From assembly GCF_014196205.1 (NCBI RefSeq), contig NZ_JACIDE010000008.1, forward strand, positions 62,001 to 126,000: DNA of 64,000 nt, in the 5' to 3' direction. How positions within the stretch are numbered: position 1 is the stretch's first letter; every line of letters starts with the position of its first letter. A program made the translations under genes and the position numbers. Below, piece by piece: positions 55,929-64,000 of this stretch. This DNA comes from Anoxybacteroides voinovskiense (GTDB taxonomy: Bacteria > Bacillota > Bacilli > Bacillales > Anoxybacillaceae). Below the pieces are notes generated by a model. The model saw only the letters and a program-made list of their open reading frames with translations, had not been told where the DNA came from and ran no database searches.

Positions 55929-58368
55929 AGTTGTAAATCACTTGAATGTCATCAATATATATCGTGCCTGCGTTTTTGTTTGTTTCGTTCACTTCCATGT
56001 AGCGAATAGGCATTTCTAGTGCTACTGGCCATTCGACATTCGCTGGAATGTCAGCCGTGACATATTTCCATCCTGTCCAGTCGACACTTTTGGAAAAATC
56101 AAGCCAATACCGTTTGCCGCTATTATCTTTCACTTGTGCTCGCAGCCAATGTCCTTTTGCATCTCCATATACCCACATGCCAATTTTCGTCGGGTGGCCT
56201 TTTAGAGGAATGCTCGTCTGCGCGACTACGTACACGCCGGATACTCCGGTTTTGCCGCTGAAGTCGTAATCAATTTGTAGCGCTTGCTTGCCGTTTTTAA
56301 CGACTTCCTTTGTTAATAATACGTTGGCAAAAGTGTAATTTGCCCCGGACGTAAACCAAGAGAGGCTACTTTTTTCAAAATCATCAAGTAGCAAAGTATC
56401 CGGAACGCCAACGGTAATTGAGATTGTCACCGTTTGCGAGCCTAAGCGAATTGTCAGTGTTCCAGCCCCTTTTTTATTGCTAGCTCGGAATACGCCATTT
56501 TCCACTTTTCCTAATCCATTTGATACCGTATACGAAAAGGCGCTTTCGTTCACAATGACTTTTTTTCCTTTGTAAACCGCTTCAACCGTCAACGGTTGCT
56601 CACTATTTTCCCGCACATAAATTTCCTTCGGTTGTACGACAAGCTTATCGACGTCGGTAACGACATGTACGTTCATCGTTCCAGAGACGTTGCCGGAAGA
56701 AGCAGTAATCGTTCCGTCTATCGGTCGTTTCGCAGCAACGAAAGAACCGTCTTGCAAAAACATCCCCGCATTGGACGTCCATGTCAACGGCTGCTGCAGC
56801 GGAACGGTTGTCCCCAGCATCGTCACTCCTTTAGCCGTTAACCCGAGCGAATACGTCCCTCCTGCCCACACGGTGATGTCTTGCGGGGTGATAACGAGCT
56901 GTTTCACTTCCGTTGCTTGTCCTTTATACACAACAAGCAACGCGTTCGCTACCGGTCGAGCAAATCCGTCGGATGGTTTGTTCGCGACAACAAGCGTTCC
57001 GTCTTTTTGACGGACAACAAATGTGGACGAACCGCCTCCATCTAACGTCATCGCCTCCACCGCACCGAAGTCTTTCATCAGCTTGGCTAGTTCATTTAAC
57101 GTCACACCGTTGCTATAGTCTGGGTTTCGTCCATCGACTACGACAGTAAAGATGTTGCCGTTTTGGTCAATGCCAATCGCCGTGCGCGGATGCACCCCAG
57201 CAATGGCAAACGACTGTACGACACCGTGTTTCACGAGATAATACCGACCGCCAAGCGCTTCCTTTACGCCGTTCCATGCCGGTTGGTCATATTGAAGCGA
57301 AATTTGTACCGTATCGCCGACCTTCGCTTGTTGCAAGTAACTGCTTGCTTCTCCGTGACCAGACAAGACGATTTCACCTGGAAGGAGCGGTTCATTCCCG
57401 ACGCCGACAATGACTTCTTTCACCGTTCCCGTAACTATGCCGTTTCCGTTCAACTTGCCCTGAACGTTCGTTAACACGACTTCTGTCCCAAGTGAATTCG
57501 TCTGCGTCGAAGCAGCGAAGTATGGCGTATACAAGACAAGGTGATTCGCATCGCGCCGCTTGTTGATCGAATGAATAATATGACTGTTTGTCCCGTTAAT
57601 CGTCATTTCCATCGTCACGTCTGGATTGCCGATTAGCGGTTTTCCGTTGGTATCAATGCCGAAAATGACCCGTTCGTCAACAGGAGTAGTATTCGTTATG
57701 ATAATCTCCCCGTTATGCACCATTAAATCGGTCGGCGAGCCATTGTCTTTAAAATAATCACCATTAACCGCTCCGAGCACAAAATGACCGTCTACATTGG
57801 CACGGTTCGCTTGTTGAAGAACGGGTTCAATGCCAAGCACCTGCTCGTTCGATAGTGCTGTTTCCACACCGATGTTGGTCGCGCCTGTTTTAATCTCGAG
57901 TTTATAGACGTGCTGCTTGCCTCTGGCACTATTAATCTCTAATTCTGATTTTTCCACTCCTGGCACCATCACAGTGGACGATTCGCTCATCACATGCCCA
58001 AGCGATAGTTTTTTTATGCTGTACCATTCTGGATTGACGAGCTTTAACTTTTCTTGCGGCGGCGTTTTATATAGGACGTATCCTTTCATGTTCGTGACAT
58101 AAAGATTACTGCCAAGCCCGTATTGCTTGCCGTCATAAGAATAGACGCGATAATGCTCTTTTGGTTTCAACACGCGCACAAATTGCAATGTTCCGTTCGC
58201 TTTTTTCCATAGATTAATTGGTTTAACGATTTCAATTTTGCCAATCTGTCCTTTTACAAGCTTTTCTCCTTCCCAGTACACGGTCGTTGCTGCTTGAACA
58301 TTTGACACCGACAATGCCCCGACAAGCAAAGCTGCAAAGAAAAGACTAGCCAACCACTTGCGAAACAT
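55927..58368 (-). CDS. Secreted phosphodiester glycosidase (NAGPA domain) protein
   Basis: 813 aa. Signal peptide (FRKWLASLFFAALLVGALS, cut after VQAA). N-terminal beta region to about 150; NAGPA domain about 170-490 with NGDYFKDNGSPTDLMVHNGE, PRTAIGIDQNGNIFTVVVDGR and TLDGGGSSTFV motifs (quoted in part), then Big-type domains (VVQPKEIYVRENSEQP) and a C-terminal jelly-roll about 660-813 (DDFEKSSLSWFTSG; IYIDDIQVIYN) like carbohydrate-binding modules. Bacterial NAGPA enzymes can remove terminal phospho-sugar residues, including from wall teichoic acid. ATG 58368 has AAAGGAG 8 bases upstream. Confidence 0.88.
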   Translation of the reverse strand: MFRKWLASLFFAALLVGALSVSNVQAATTVYWEGEKLVKGQIGKIEIVKPINLWKKANGTLQFVRVLKPKEHYRVYSYDGKQYGLGSNLYVTNMKGYVLYKTPPQEKLKLVNPEWYSIKKLSLGHVMSESSTVMVPGVEKSELEINSARGKQHVYKLEIKTGATNIGVETALSNEQVLGIEPVLQQANRANVDGHFVLGAVNGDYFKDNGSPTDLMVHNGEIIITNTTPVDERVIFGIDTNGKPLIGNPDVTMEMTINGTNSHIIHSINKRRDANHLVLYTPYFAASTQTNSLGTEVVLTNVQGKLNGNGIVTGTVKEVIVGVGNEPLLPGEIVLSGHGEASSYLQQAKVGDTVQISLQYDQPAWNGVKEALGGRYYLVKHGVVQSFAIAGVHPRTAIGIDQNGNIFTVVVDGRNPDYSNGVTLNELAKLMKDFGAVEAMTLDGGGSSTFVVRQKDGTLVVANKPSDGFARPVANALLVVYKGQATEVKQLVITPQDITVWAGGTYSLGLTAKGVTMLGTTVPLQQPLTWTSNAGMFLQDGSFVAAKRPIDGTITASSGNVSGTMNVHVVTDVDKLVVQPKEIYVRENSEQPLTVEAVYKGKKVIVNESAFSYTVSNGLGKVENGVFRASNKKGAGTLTIRLGSQTVTISITVGVPDTLLLDDFEKSSLSWFTSGANYTFANVLLTKEVVKNGKQALQIDYDFSGKTGVSGVYVVAQTSIPLKGHPTKIGMWVYGDAKGHWLRAQVKDNSGKRYWLDFSKSVDWTGWKYVTADIPANVEWPVALEMPIRYMEVNETNKNAGTIYIDDIQVIYN

Positions 58369-58531
58369 GACAAACGCTCCTTTTACTAGTTTCATAGACT
58401 CCTTTCGACATACATTTTCTATTATACGACAAAAAAGGCGAGAGTTTCCACGTTTTTTACAAAATTTTCTCAAGCTACATTTTTCTCTCTATGAAAAAAG
58501 TAAAAGATTTGCAATCGTCATTTGTTCCACC

Positions 58532-59791
58532 TTAAAATTCTTGTACCGATTCCTCCACCACCACTGCCCATTCGATGGCTTGTTGATAACTTGACAAAGC
58601 GTCATTTTCTAATAAACCGATATTGTGACAAGCACGACTTGCTAACGCCCATTCCCCCTTCTCCATATACTGCACAAGTTGATACACCCCATAATAACGA
58701 CCTTCTTTTCCATTCAGTGCTTCTTGGATGTCTTGATGAATATTAAGTTCTTCTAAAATTTTCGACAACGGTTGATTTAAAAGAACATCTAACAAAGAAC
58801 ATGCCCCCATTAAAAAGAAACTAGCTTTTTCACGTTCATATCCTAGTTTGCTAGCAAGCAGTTCACATGCCTTCCCCCGAATAAACGAAAGGTTAACGAC
58901 TTCTTTGTACTGTTGGTTTTCCAACGCTTTAGAACGAAGATGATAAATTTCCTGCAGCGCCAATACAGAAACTAATTTTTTTAACTCATTCAACCCTAAA
59001 AGTACAATTGCATGGCGGATTGACTTAATTTTCGGTTGCGATGGAAACACAATGGAATTAGCGAATTTTAACAAGCGATACGTTAGTGAAAGATCTCGTT
59101 CGACTATTTCAGAAATTTTCTCTATATTCGGTTCTTCCTCGTTAAGCTTCTCTAATAACGAAAGATAAGAAATACGGAAAGTAGCTGGTATTGTTTTGTT
59201 CTCGTAAATAATTGGTTTACTAAAGAAAAATCCTTGGAAGTATGTAAACCCCATCTCTGCTGCTTGGCGAAATTGTTGGGGTGTTTCGACTTTTTCCGCC
59301 AAAAGTTTTATGTCGAAAAATTTAGAAATTTCTATAAATGATTGCACCTTATCTATTGACGTTCGGAGAAAATCCACCTTGATAACATCAACATATGGAA
59401 GTATCGGTAAATACGAGCGATCAAACACAAAATCATCTAACGCGATTGTATACCCTCTTTCTTTCAGCTCTTTGCACATATCAACAATCCAACTTGAAAC
59501 AGGAATGGTCTCTAATATTTCCACAATCACCGAAGATGGCGGAAACTGCAAAGGAACTTTCTCCTTTAATAAATTTTCCGTGAAATTGACAAAACACGGC
59601 TTATTGTTTGCAAGTTTATTAATTCCAATATTCATAAAGCTATTGATTAACACATCTACCGTCGCTTGGTCACCATCGATGCTATCATAAAAATTATTTT
59701 GTCCACTTCGATAAAACAGCTCATACCCTATGACATTTTGGTAAATGCCAAACACAGGCTGCCTTGCAACATATACATCCACGATGTCCAT
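58532..59791 (-). CDS. EAL-HDOD regulator (YuxH-like)
   Basis: 419 aa, soluble. EAL-like domain 1-205: YVARQPVFGIYQNVIGYELFYR, FVNFTENL, VIVEILET, IALDDFVF, IKVDFLR, LLAEKVET and GFTYFQGFFFSKP. Key acids of the EAL site are partly kept (E, DD, K), but YELFYR stands where EAL/EVL is usual, so c-di-GMP cleavage is doubtful. HDOD domain about 205-410 (LTYRLLKFANSIVFPSQPKIKSIRHAIVLLG, in part). B. subtilis YuxH has the same layout. Next to envelope and BcsB-like genes a signalling role in surface polysaccharide control is plausible. Confidence 0.9.
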   Translation of the reverse strand: MDIVDVYVARQPVFGIYQNVIGYELFYRSGQNNFYDSIDGDQATVDVLINSFMNIGINKLANNKPCFVNFTENLLKEKVPLQFPPSSVIVEILETIPVSSWIVDMCKELKERGYTIALDDFVFDRSYLPILPYVDVIKVDFLRTSIDKVQSFIEISKFFDIKLLAEKVETPQQFRQAAEMGFTYFQGFFFSKPIIYENKTIPATFRISYLSLLEKLNEEEPNIEKISEIVERDLSLTYRLLKFANSIVFPSQPKIKSIRHAIVLLGLNELKKLVSVLALQEIYHLRSKALENQQYKEVVNLSFIRGKACELLASKLGYEREKASFFLMGACSLLDVLLNQPLSKILEELNIHQDIQEALNGKEGRYYGVYQLVQYMEKGEWALASRACHNIGLLENDALSSYQQAIEWAVVVEESVQEF

Positions 59792-60117
59792 TCCTTTCTA
59801 ATGTATTATGTAATATGTAGTATTTGAGGTGATACTTACCGCTAATTGTTTATTTGCGATATAATGGTCATAAAAATAAAAAATGGAATATTCATAACAT
59901 TATACTAAACAAAAAGTTGCATAAAGTCGATATGTTTATCTCCTAATAATTAAAAATTTTCAAACCAAAGCAGCTGTGGATTTCTATTATTCCCTGCTCA
60001 CATGTAAAAATAGATGTTCTTGAATTGATTATTTTTACAGAAAAGTGAAAATAGACGACCACCTCATGATAAGTAGTCATAAGTAGTCGTCTTACTAACT
60101 CACATCGCAAACAAATG
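59792..60117. other. AT-rich intergenic region upstream of the EAL-HDOD gene
   Basis: 326 bp. At 60052-60093 there is a hairpin, AGACGAC...GTCGTCT, on the minus strand followed by ATTTTC: a likely terminator of the repeat-protein gene; within it the 10-mer TAAGTAGTCA/G is duplicated in tandem. The rest is very AT-rich; candidate -10 TATAAT-like sequences lie near 59858 but no complete promoter is convincing. Confidence 0.5.
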
Positions 60118-62154
60118 TTACTTCCCTTTGTTCTTATCTTTGTCTTTATCCTTCTCTTTATCTTTTTCTTTCTCTTTATCTTTCTCTTTATCTTTCTCTT
60201 TATCTTTCTCTTTATCTTTCTCTTTGTCTTTCTCTTTGTCTTTCTCTTTATCTTTCTCTTTGTCTTTCTCTTTATCTTTCTCTTTGTCTTTCTCTTTATC
60301 TTTCTCTTTATCTTTCTCTTTATCTTTCTCTTTGTCTTTCTCTTTGTCTGAACTATCATTTTGCCCTTCTCCAGGCGGTAAGTTGTTTACCGGATCGTCG
60401 ATGACATCCGGCTGATCCGAAGGAGGCACTGTTTCCTCAACAGGATTAGCCGGCGGAACATCAGGGGTTGTCGCCACAAACTCTTGATTCAGCGCTGCCT
60501 TTCCATCAAAAGATGTCCATACAATAAACTTCTTCACTCCGACATCCGGATTTTTTAATCCTGCGCCATCTTCTCCACCTTGAAAAACAATCTGGACGCG
60601 TTCATTGTTTCCTACGGAAACAGGAGAAAAAATAATGACATATGTTAAGCCGTTTCCTTTTGTTGCAAACGTTGTCGGAACACCGTTCACCGTAATTTTC
60701 CCTGGAGCAATTTGCTGGTTTGGCAAAACTCCGCTCGGCGCATAAACATAAATCCAATCTCCTTTACGCAAAAAGCCTTTGTCACTTGTCGTAAATTCGA
60801 ACGTATATGCTACGTTCGTTTCCCCAGCTATGTTAGACGAGCTGGATACTAGGGCGCTTTGGACGGTCTTTCCGTCAAATGTGGCAACCGCTGTGCCGCG
60901 AGTGTCCATATCTGTCCATATTAAAAATTTCTTTTCTCCCATACTAGGGTTGCGCAAGCCTGCTTCTGGCAAAAAGGTGATTTCTATTTTCTCGCTATTT
61001 CCGATGTTCACAGGAGTAGGTATTTTCAGCACGGTATAATTGGAAACCGTCAAATCTTGAGCAACTGTCACACCATTCACGAGTACTTTTCCTGCCGGAA
61101 TCGCGTCTGGAAACACTCCTGGCGGTGCATAAAGACTAATCATATCTCCTGCAGAAAGAGCACCGTATGCACTTGTTGCAAAACTAAATGTGTAGCCAAC
61201 ATTATTTTCCCCAGCCTCTTTCGACACGGAAACAACCGATGCCTCCTGCACTGGAACTCCTGTAAATGTATAGTACACCGTTTCTTTTTCGTTCATTTGC
61301 GTCCATAGAAGAAAACGTTTCATACCAAAACCCGGATTCCGAAGATGAGCCCCATCTTCCCCACCTAAAAACACAACTTCTACTTGCTGATTTCCCTCGA
61401 TGTTCACAGGACTTGGGATACGTACCGTTAACCCTCTACTGACTGTACTATCTTTTTTCGTTGGTACACCATTTACCATAATTTTTCCTGCTGGAATTAT
61501 CTCCTGCGTAAATACGCCTTTTGGTGCATATATATAAATAAATTGCTCTTCTGCTAATTTTCCGTATTCGCTCGTTTTAAAGCTCCATTTATATTCAACA
61601 TTTATCTCTCCAGCTTGTTCAGAAGAAACCCCCATTGCCAAACTGTTAATCGGCTGGCCAACAAAGCTGTAATTTGCTGTTGTTTTTGCTAGATTGCTGC
61701 TGATAAATGTAAACGTTTTAGCACCATACGTCGGATTCGTTAATCCTGCTCCATCGCTGCCACCAGTGAATACGACTTCTACATCTCTACCGGAAGTTAG
61801 CGCTACTGGAACAGTCACCTCGATGTAGCTCACACCGTTTCCTTTGCTTTCTACCGTCGTGGCCACACCGTCCACTGTAATTTTTCCAGCCGGAATCGCA
61901 TTTGTTGGAACTATTCCTACTGGAAAGTAAAACTTCACTTTACTTCCCTTCTTCAATGTTGTCCCTTCTGGAAGTTTCAATATAAACTTATATTCTACAT
62001 TAGGTTCGCCTGCAACATTCGAACTAGGAATTACTTCGAATTTGTCAAGCGGCTTTAGCTCTGCTGCATTTAGCGCCGTTACTTTCCAACTAGAGAAAAG
62101 TGCAAAAATCAACGCAATGTACAACAAATAATAAAATTTCCTTCCGTTCCTCAT
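60118..62154 (-). CDS. Four-module surface protein with a (DKEK)n tail
   Basis: 678 aa from ATG 62154 (GGGGAG 6 bases upstream; 32 upstream codons rejected). Signal peptide ([18 protein letters not shown]). Four tandem beta-type modules of about 125-135 residues, each with AGE.NV.Y.F, an IPAGK(I/V).V(D/N)GV phrase, G....V.I.F.GG.DGA.L.NP, and K.F..WT. Then a Pro-rich linker ([11 protein letters not shown]) and a charged tail from about residue 603: 15 perfect DKEK units and a degenerate end [11 protein letters not shown]. No LPxTG or membrane anchor. I do not know this family; a wall- or matrix-associated protein is inferred. Confidence 0.85.
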   Translation of the reverse strand: MRNGRKFYYLLYIALIFALFSSWKVTALNAAELKPLDKFEVIPSSNVAGEPNVEYKFILKLPEGTTLKKGSKVKFYFPVGIVPTNAIPAGKITVDGVATTVESKGNGVSYIEVTVPVALTSGRDVEVVFTGGSDGAGLTNPTYGAKTFTFISSNLAKTTANYSFVGQPINSLAMGVSSEQAGEINVEYKWSFKTSEYGKLAEEQFIYIYAPKGVFTQEIIPAGKIMVNGVPTKKDSTVSRGLTVRIPSPVNIEGNQQVEVVFLGGEDGAHLRNPGFGMKRFLLWTQMNEKETVYYTFTGVPVQEASVVSVSKEAGENNVGYTFSFATSAYGALSAGDMISLYAPPGVFPDAIPAGKVLVNGVTVAQDLTVSNYTVLKIPTPVNIGNSEKIEITFLPEAGLRNPSMGEKKFLIWTDMDTRGTAVATFDGKTVQSALVSSSSNIAGETNVAYTFEFTTSDKGFLRKGDWIYVYAPSGVLPNQQIAPGKITVNGVPTTFATKGNGLTYVIIFSPVSVGNNERVQIVFQGGEDGAGLKNPDVGVKKFIVWTSFDGKAALNQEFVATTPDVPPANPVEETVPPSDQPDVIDDPVNNLPPGEGQNDSSDKEKDKEKDKEKDKEKDKEKDKEKDKEKDKEKDKEKDKEKDKEKDKEKDKEKDKEKDKEKEKDKEKDKDKDKNKGK
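60169..60348 (-). repeat. 12-bp tandem repeat encoding DKEK, 15 copies
   Basis: Plus strand unit TTTCTCTTTRTC repeated 15 times without gaps, differing only at R (A or G), a synonymous change in the Asp codon. A more degenerate part extends to 60124. Prone to slippage in units of four residues, keeping the frame. Confidence 0.95.
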
Positions 62155-62246
62155 CGCCATCTCCCCTATATATCGTAAACTGATTAGCAGAAAGCAAAAA
62201 TGTATGCGCTTAATAATTTCATCATACCTAATTATAAAATTTTCCG

Positions 62247-62876
62247 TCAATACATGTATTTCAATTTATAAGCGAGTAGCTTCATATACTCTTCGACCAC
62301 AATTTTTCGCATCCATCGGTCTTTCCACCATTGGGTTACCATAAAGGAACTATACGTCGATGAACTGTGATACCACTTAATCGGTGCTCTCTCTTTCTTC
62401 GTTATTCGATAAAGAATAGAAAGCGATCTTTTCATATGGTATGGCGAAGTAACAATAATCCCGGTTTTCCAGCCGTGCTCTTTCATAAAATTCACCGCGT
62501 TTTTCGCATTATCGTAAGTACTTTCCGCTCGATCGTCAACATAAACGTTTTGTTCCGGTATCCCCATTGTGACTAGTTGTTCTTTCATCCGAACCGCCCA
62601 CGGAACCGATGTCAAAGCATGCCCCATTCCTCCACTTAACATAATTCGTTTTGCATACCCTTTTTCATATAAGTCTACAGCATATTTCACCCGCTCTACT
62701 CCTTCTCCACCACCGAAAACAATAATGACATCTGCATCGTTCAGATCATCCTCTACCACCAATCCTTGTCCTACAGCTGTCAAAAAACTAGGAGAAATGA
62801 TAATCAGCGCCCCATTGGCTAATAGCAATAAAATCCATAGCCATATAAACCATTTAACCATTTTCTTCCTTTTCAT
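62247..62876 (-). CDS. YdcF/SanA-like DUF218 membrane protein
   Basis: 209 aa. One N-terminal membrane helix (VKWFIWLWILLLLANGALIII), then a DUF218 domain: IIVFGGGEGVERVKYAVDLYEKGYAKRIMLSGG in parts, DDRAESTYDNAKNAV and VTSPYHMKRSL. The family is linked to envelope polysaccharide/lipid carrier metabolism in other bacteria (ElyC, SanA), mechanism uncertain. ATG 62876 is chosen with AGGTGA upstream. It lies between the BcsB-like gene and the repeat protein, likely one operon: all gaps under 100 bp. Confidence 0.88.
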   Translation of the reverse strand: MKRKKMVKWFIWLWILLLLANGALIIISPSFLTAVGQGLVVEDDLNDADVIIVFGGGEGVERVKYAVDLYEKGYAKRIMLSGGMGHALTSVPWAVRMKEQLVTMGIPEQNVYVDDRAESTYDNAKNAVNFMKEHGWKTGIIVTSPYHMKRSLSILYRITKKERAPIKWYHSSSTYSSFMVTQWWKDRWMRKIVVEEYMKLLAYKLKYMY

Positions 62877-62886
62877 TTCCACTCAC

Positions 62887-64000
62887 CTAATCACGTCTTT
62901 TTCGACCAGACCAAATCATCATAAACAAAATAACCGTTACAATAAACAGCAGGCTTTGCAAAAAAATACGCAACACGTCCATATGAAACAAACTAGTAGT
63001 TACTTGTTTCGCTTGCGTCATTAATGAAGGCTGTTTTTGGTTAGACGCAACGATACTTTCTCCGATTCGTTCTTTTCGGTCGGTATACATCAGCACATTG
63101 ATTGGGAACGTGCGTTTAGTGGTTATTTTCATCTTTCTTAACAAGGAAATAATTTCCTCTCTCCAACTTTCGCTATCTACTAGTTCATAAGACTGCTCCA
63201 TCAATAAAGGATTTGTGGCATGAATCGCCAAGAAAAATTTGCTACTTTGAAACGGGGATTTCACCATTTGCATAATCACCGCGTTTTTGTTCGTTAACGT
63301 ATCCATTAAATGAAACTGATTTTGCCCTCGAAGCTCCCACTTGCTGCGAATTGAGTTCGGAGCGATAGGAAAGGTTTTCTCTATAGCCCTCATTCGCTCG
63401 TTATTCGCAAATGATACATCATAAAAAATATGATTTTTCCCTTTCAAGTCGTCGTCTGTTACTTCATTTTCTCTCACTAAAGATAGTCCTGTATCATCAT
63501 GTGTAATAAATTTAGCAAGTTTTACAATCATATTTGCCACTTGTTCATAATGAAACGAACGGGCTTCTACCGGTAATACAAATTGCAGATTGTTCCAAGC
63601 AAAATTTTTCACGAGCGGATATGGAAAATGGTTAAAATTTGTTTCCGCACGTTTTTCTATAGAAAGTTCAAAATGAGTGTTTGGCAAAATTTTTGCCCAT
63701 CCGTCTTTTCGCGCTATTCCATCGCAAGTTTCTTTCCCTTCTTTAAACGAAAATGTGAGATCGACCGTAATACTTTCTTTCGTCCATTCGGTCGAAGGAA
63801 TTTTAAGGGAAACGCTTGATTTTTCTCCCCCTCCTTTCGCTAATAACACCGTTTCTACAGGTATTCCGTTAATCGAAGCAGTCAATGTCGAACGTTTTTC
63901 ATCAAAGGTATCATTATAGCTATAATAAATAACAACTCGCGAACCTTCTTCCAACACCATCCCCGGTTGCAGGCGCAACCGAAACGATAATGTGGTCTGC
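62887..64000 (-). CDS. BcsB/YdaN-like cellulose-synthase-subunit protein, 5' end outside window
   Basis: 371 codons visible; the frame is open to the right edge. The part at the edge reads TLSFRLRLQPGMVLEEGSRV then VIYYSYNDT and LTASINGIPVETVLL, the BcsB jelly-roll pattern for a carbohydrate-binding beta domain; a helical/flavodoxin-like section follows. The C-terminus has one membrane helix (VLRIFLQSLLFIVTVILFMMIW) and a basic end. BcsB partners the BcsA synthase on the outer side of the membrane. B. subtilis YdaN, in the c-di-GMP-regulated ydaJKLMN operon, is a Gram-positive relative. A synthase gene should lie upstream, outside the window. Confidence 0.82.
   Translation of the reverse strand, partial: QTTLSFRLRLQPGMVLEEGSRVVIYYSYNDTFDEKRSTLTASINGIPVETVLLAKGGGEKSSVSLKIPSTEWTKESITVDLTFSFKEGKETCDGIARKDGWAKILPNTHFELSIEKRAETNFNHFPYPLVKNFAWNNLQFVLPVEARSFHYEQVANMIVKLAKFITHDDTGLSLVRENEVTDDDLKGKNHIFYDVSFANNERMRAIEKTFPIAPNSIRSKWELRGQNQFHLMDTLTNKNAVIMQMVKSPFQSSKFFLAIHATNPLLMEQSYELVDSESWREEIISLLRKMKITTKRTFPINVLMYTDRKERIGESIVASNQKQPSLMTQAKQVTTSLFHMDVLRIFLQSLLFIVTVILFMMIWSGRKRRD

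Noticed and set aside
60169-60348. Regular repeats resembling a CRISPR array
   Set aside because: Units are contiguous 12-mers without unique spacers, and they encode DKEK in frame.
59943-60359. 138-codon minus-strand frame rich in Lys-Arg repeats
   Set aside because: It is an out-of-frame reading of the DKEK repeat tract of the surface protein gene; no ribosome site.
60115-60415. Plus-strand frames of repeated Phe-Leu/Ser across the 12-bp repeat
   Set aside because: Antisense to the real gene; hydrophobic repeats result from reading a purine-rich repeat backwards.

Overview
The window looks like chromosomal DNA of a thermophilic member of the Bacillaceae, most likely Anoxybacillus or a close Geobacillus/Parageobacillus relative. 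The gene order hag-csrA-fliW-yviE-flgLK-flgNM-yvyF, comFC/comFA, degV, degUS, yvyE, LCP gene, tagO is the Bacillus subtilis 'hag to tagO' backbone. Features typical of thermophilic genera have been added: a Maf-type flagellin glycosyltransferase, a giant second flagellin, a SecA2/SlaP pair and a uronic-acid polysaccharide locus. The genus is inferred from gene content; no rRNA or other marker is present.

Layout. (1) 1-7.7 kb, minus strand: a flagellin glycosylation operon. It is read from a sigma-D promoter through maf, a TPR-methyltransferase, pseB, an aldo/keto reductase, an spsF-like cytidylyltransferase, a class III aminotransferase and pseG, which runs off the left edge. (2) 7.7-10 kb: a dispersed Bacillaceae repeat and an IS110-family (IS1111-like) element. 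Its transposase has an in-frame TGA, and a non-coding tail may hold a bridge RNA. (3) 10-23 kb: late flagellar genes with sigma-D promoters before hag, flgM and the fliS-like/second flagellin pair, and a CsrA-type hairpin in the hag leader. (4) 23-29 kb: comFC, comFA, degV, degU, degS and divergent yvyE. (5) 29-34 kb, plus strand: an LCP cell-wall ligase, then LytC-like amidase, SH3b protein and LytB-like SpoIID protein. (6) 34-48.7 kb, minus strand: a Wzx/Wzy polysaccharide locus. It encodes a recognisable complete route to UDP-2,3-diacetamido-mannuronic acid, plus galU, three glycosyltransferases, wzz and tagO. (7) 49-52.2 kb, plus strand: secA2 and slaP, an S-layer export pair. (8) 52.3-58.4 kb, minus strand: exported cell-wall proteins (NlpC/P60 hydrolase, S41 protease, helical protein, phosphodiester glycosidase) and one unknown. 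(9) 58.5-64 kb, minus strand: an EAL-HDOD regulator, a four-module surface protein with a (DKEK)15 tail, a YdcF-like protein and a BcsB/YdaN-like protein cut by the right edge.

How the parts work together. Sigma-D, FlgM, CsrA, FliW and DegSU control filament production, while Maf and the nonulosonate genes probably decorate flagellin. TagO starts a lipid-linked chain and the 34-47 kb genes extend it. An LCP protein could attach it to peptidoglycan, and SecA2/SlaP could export an S-layer protein that binds it. The last 5 kb look like a c-di-GMP-linked exopolysaccharide locus continuing beyond the window.
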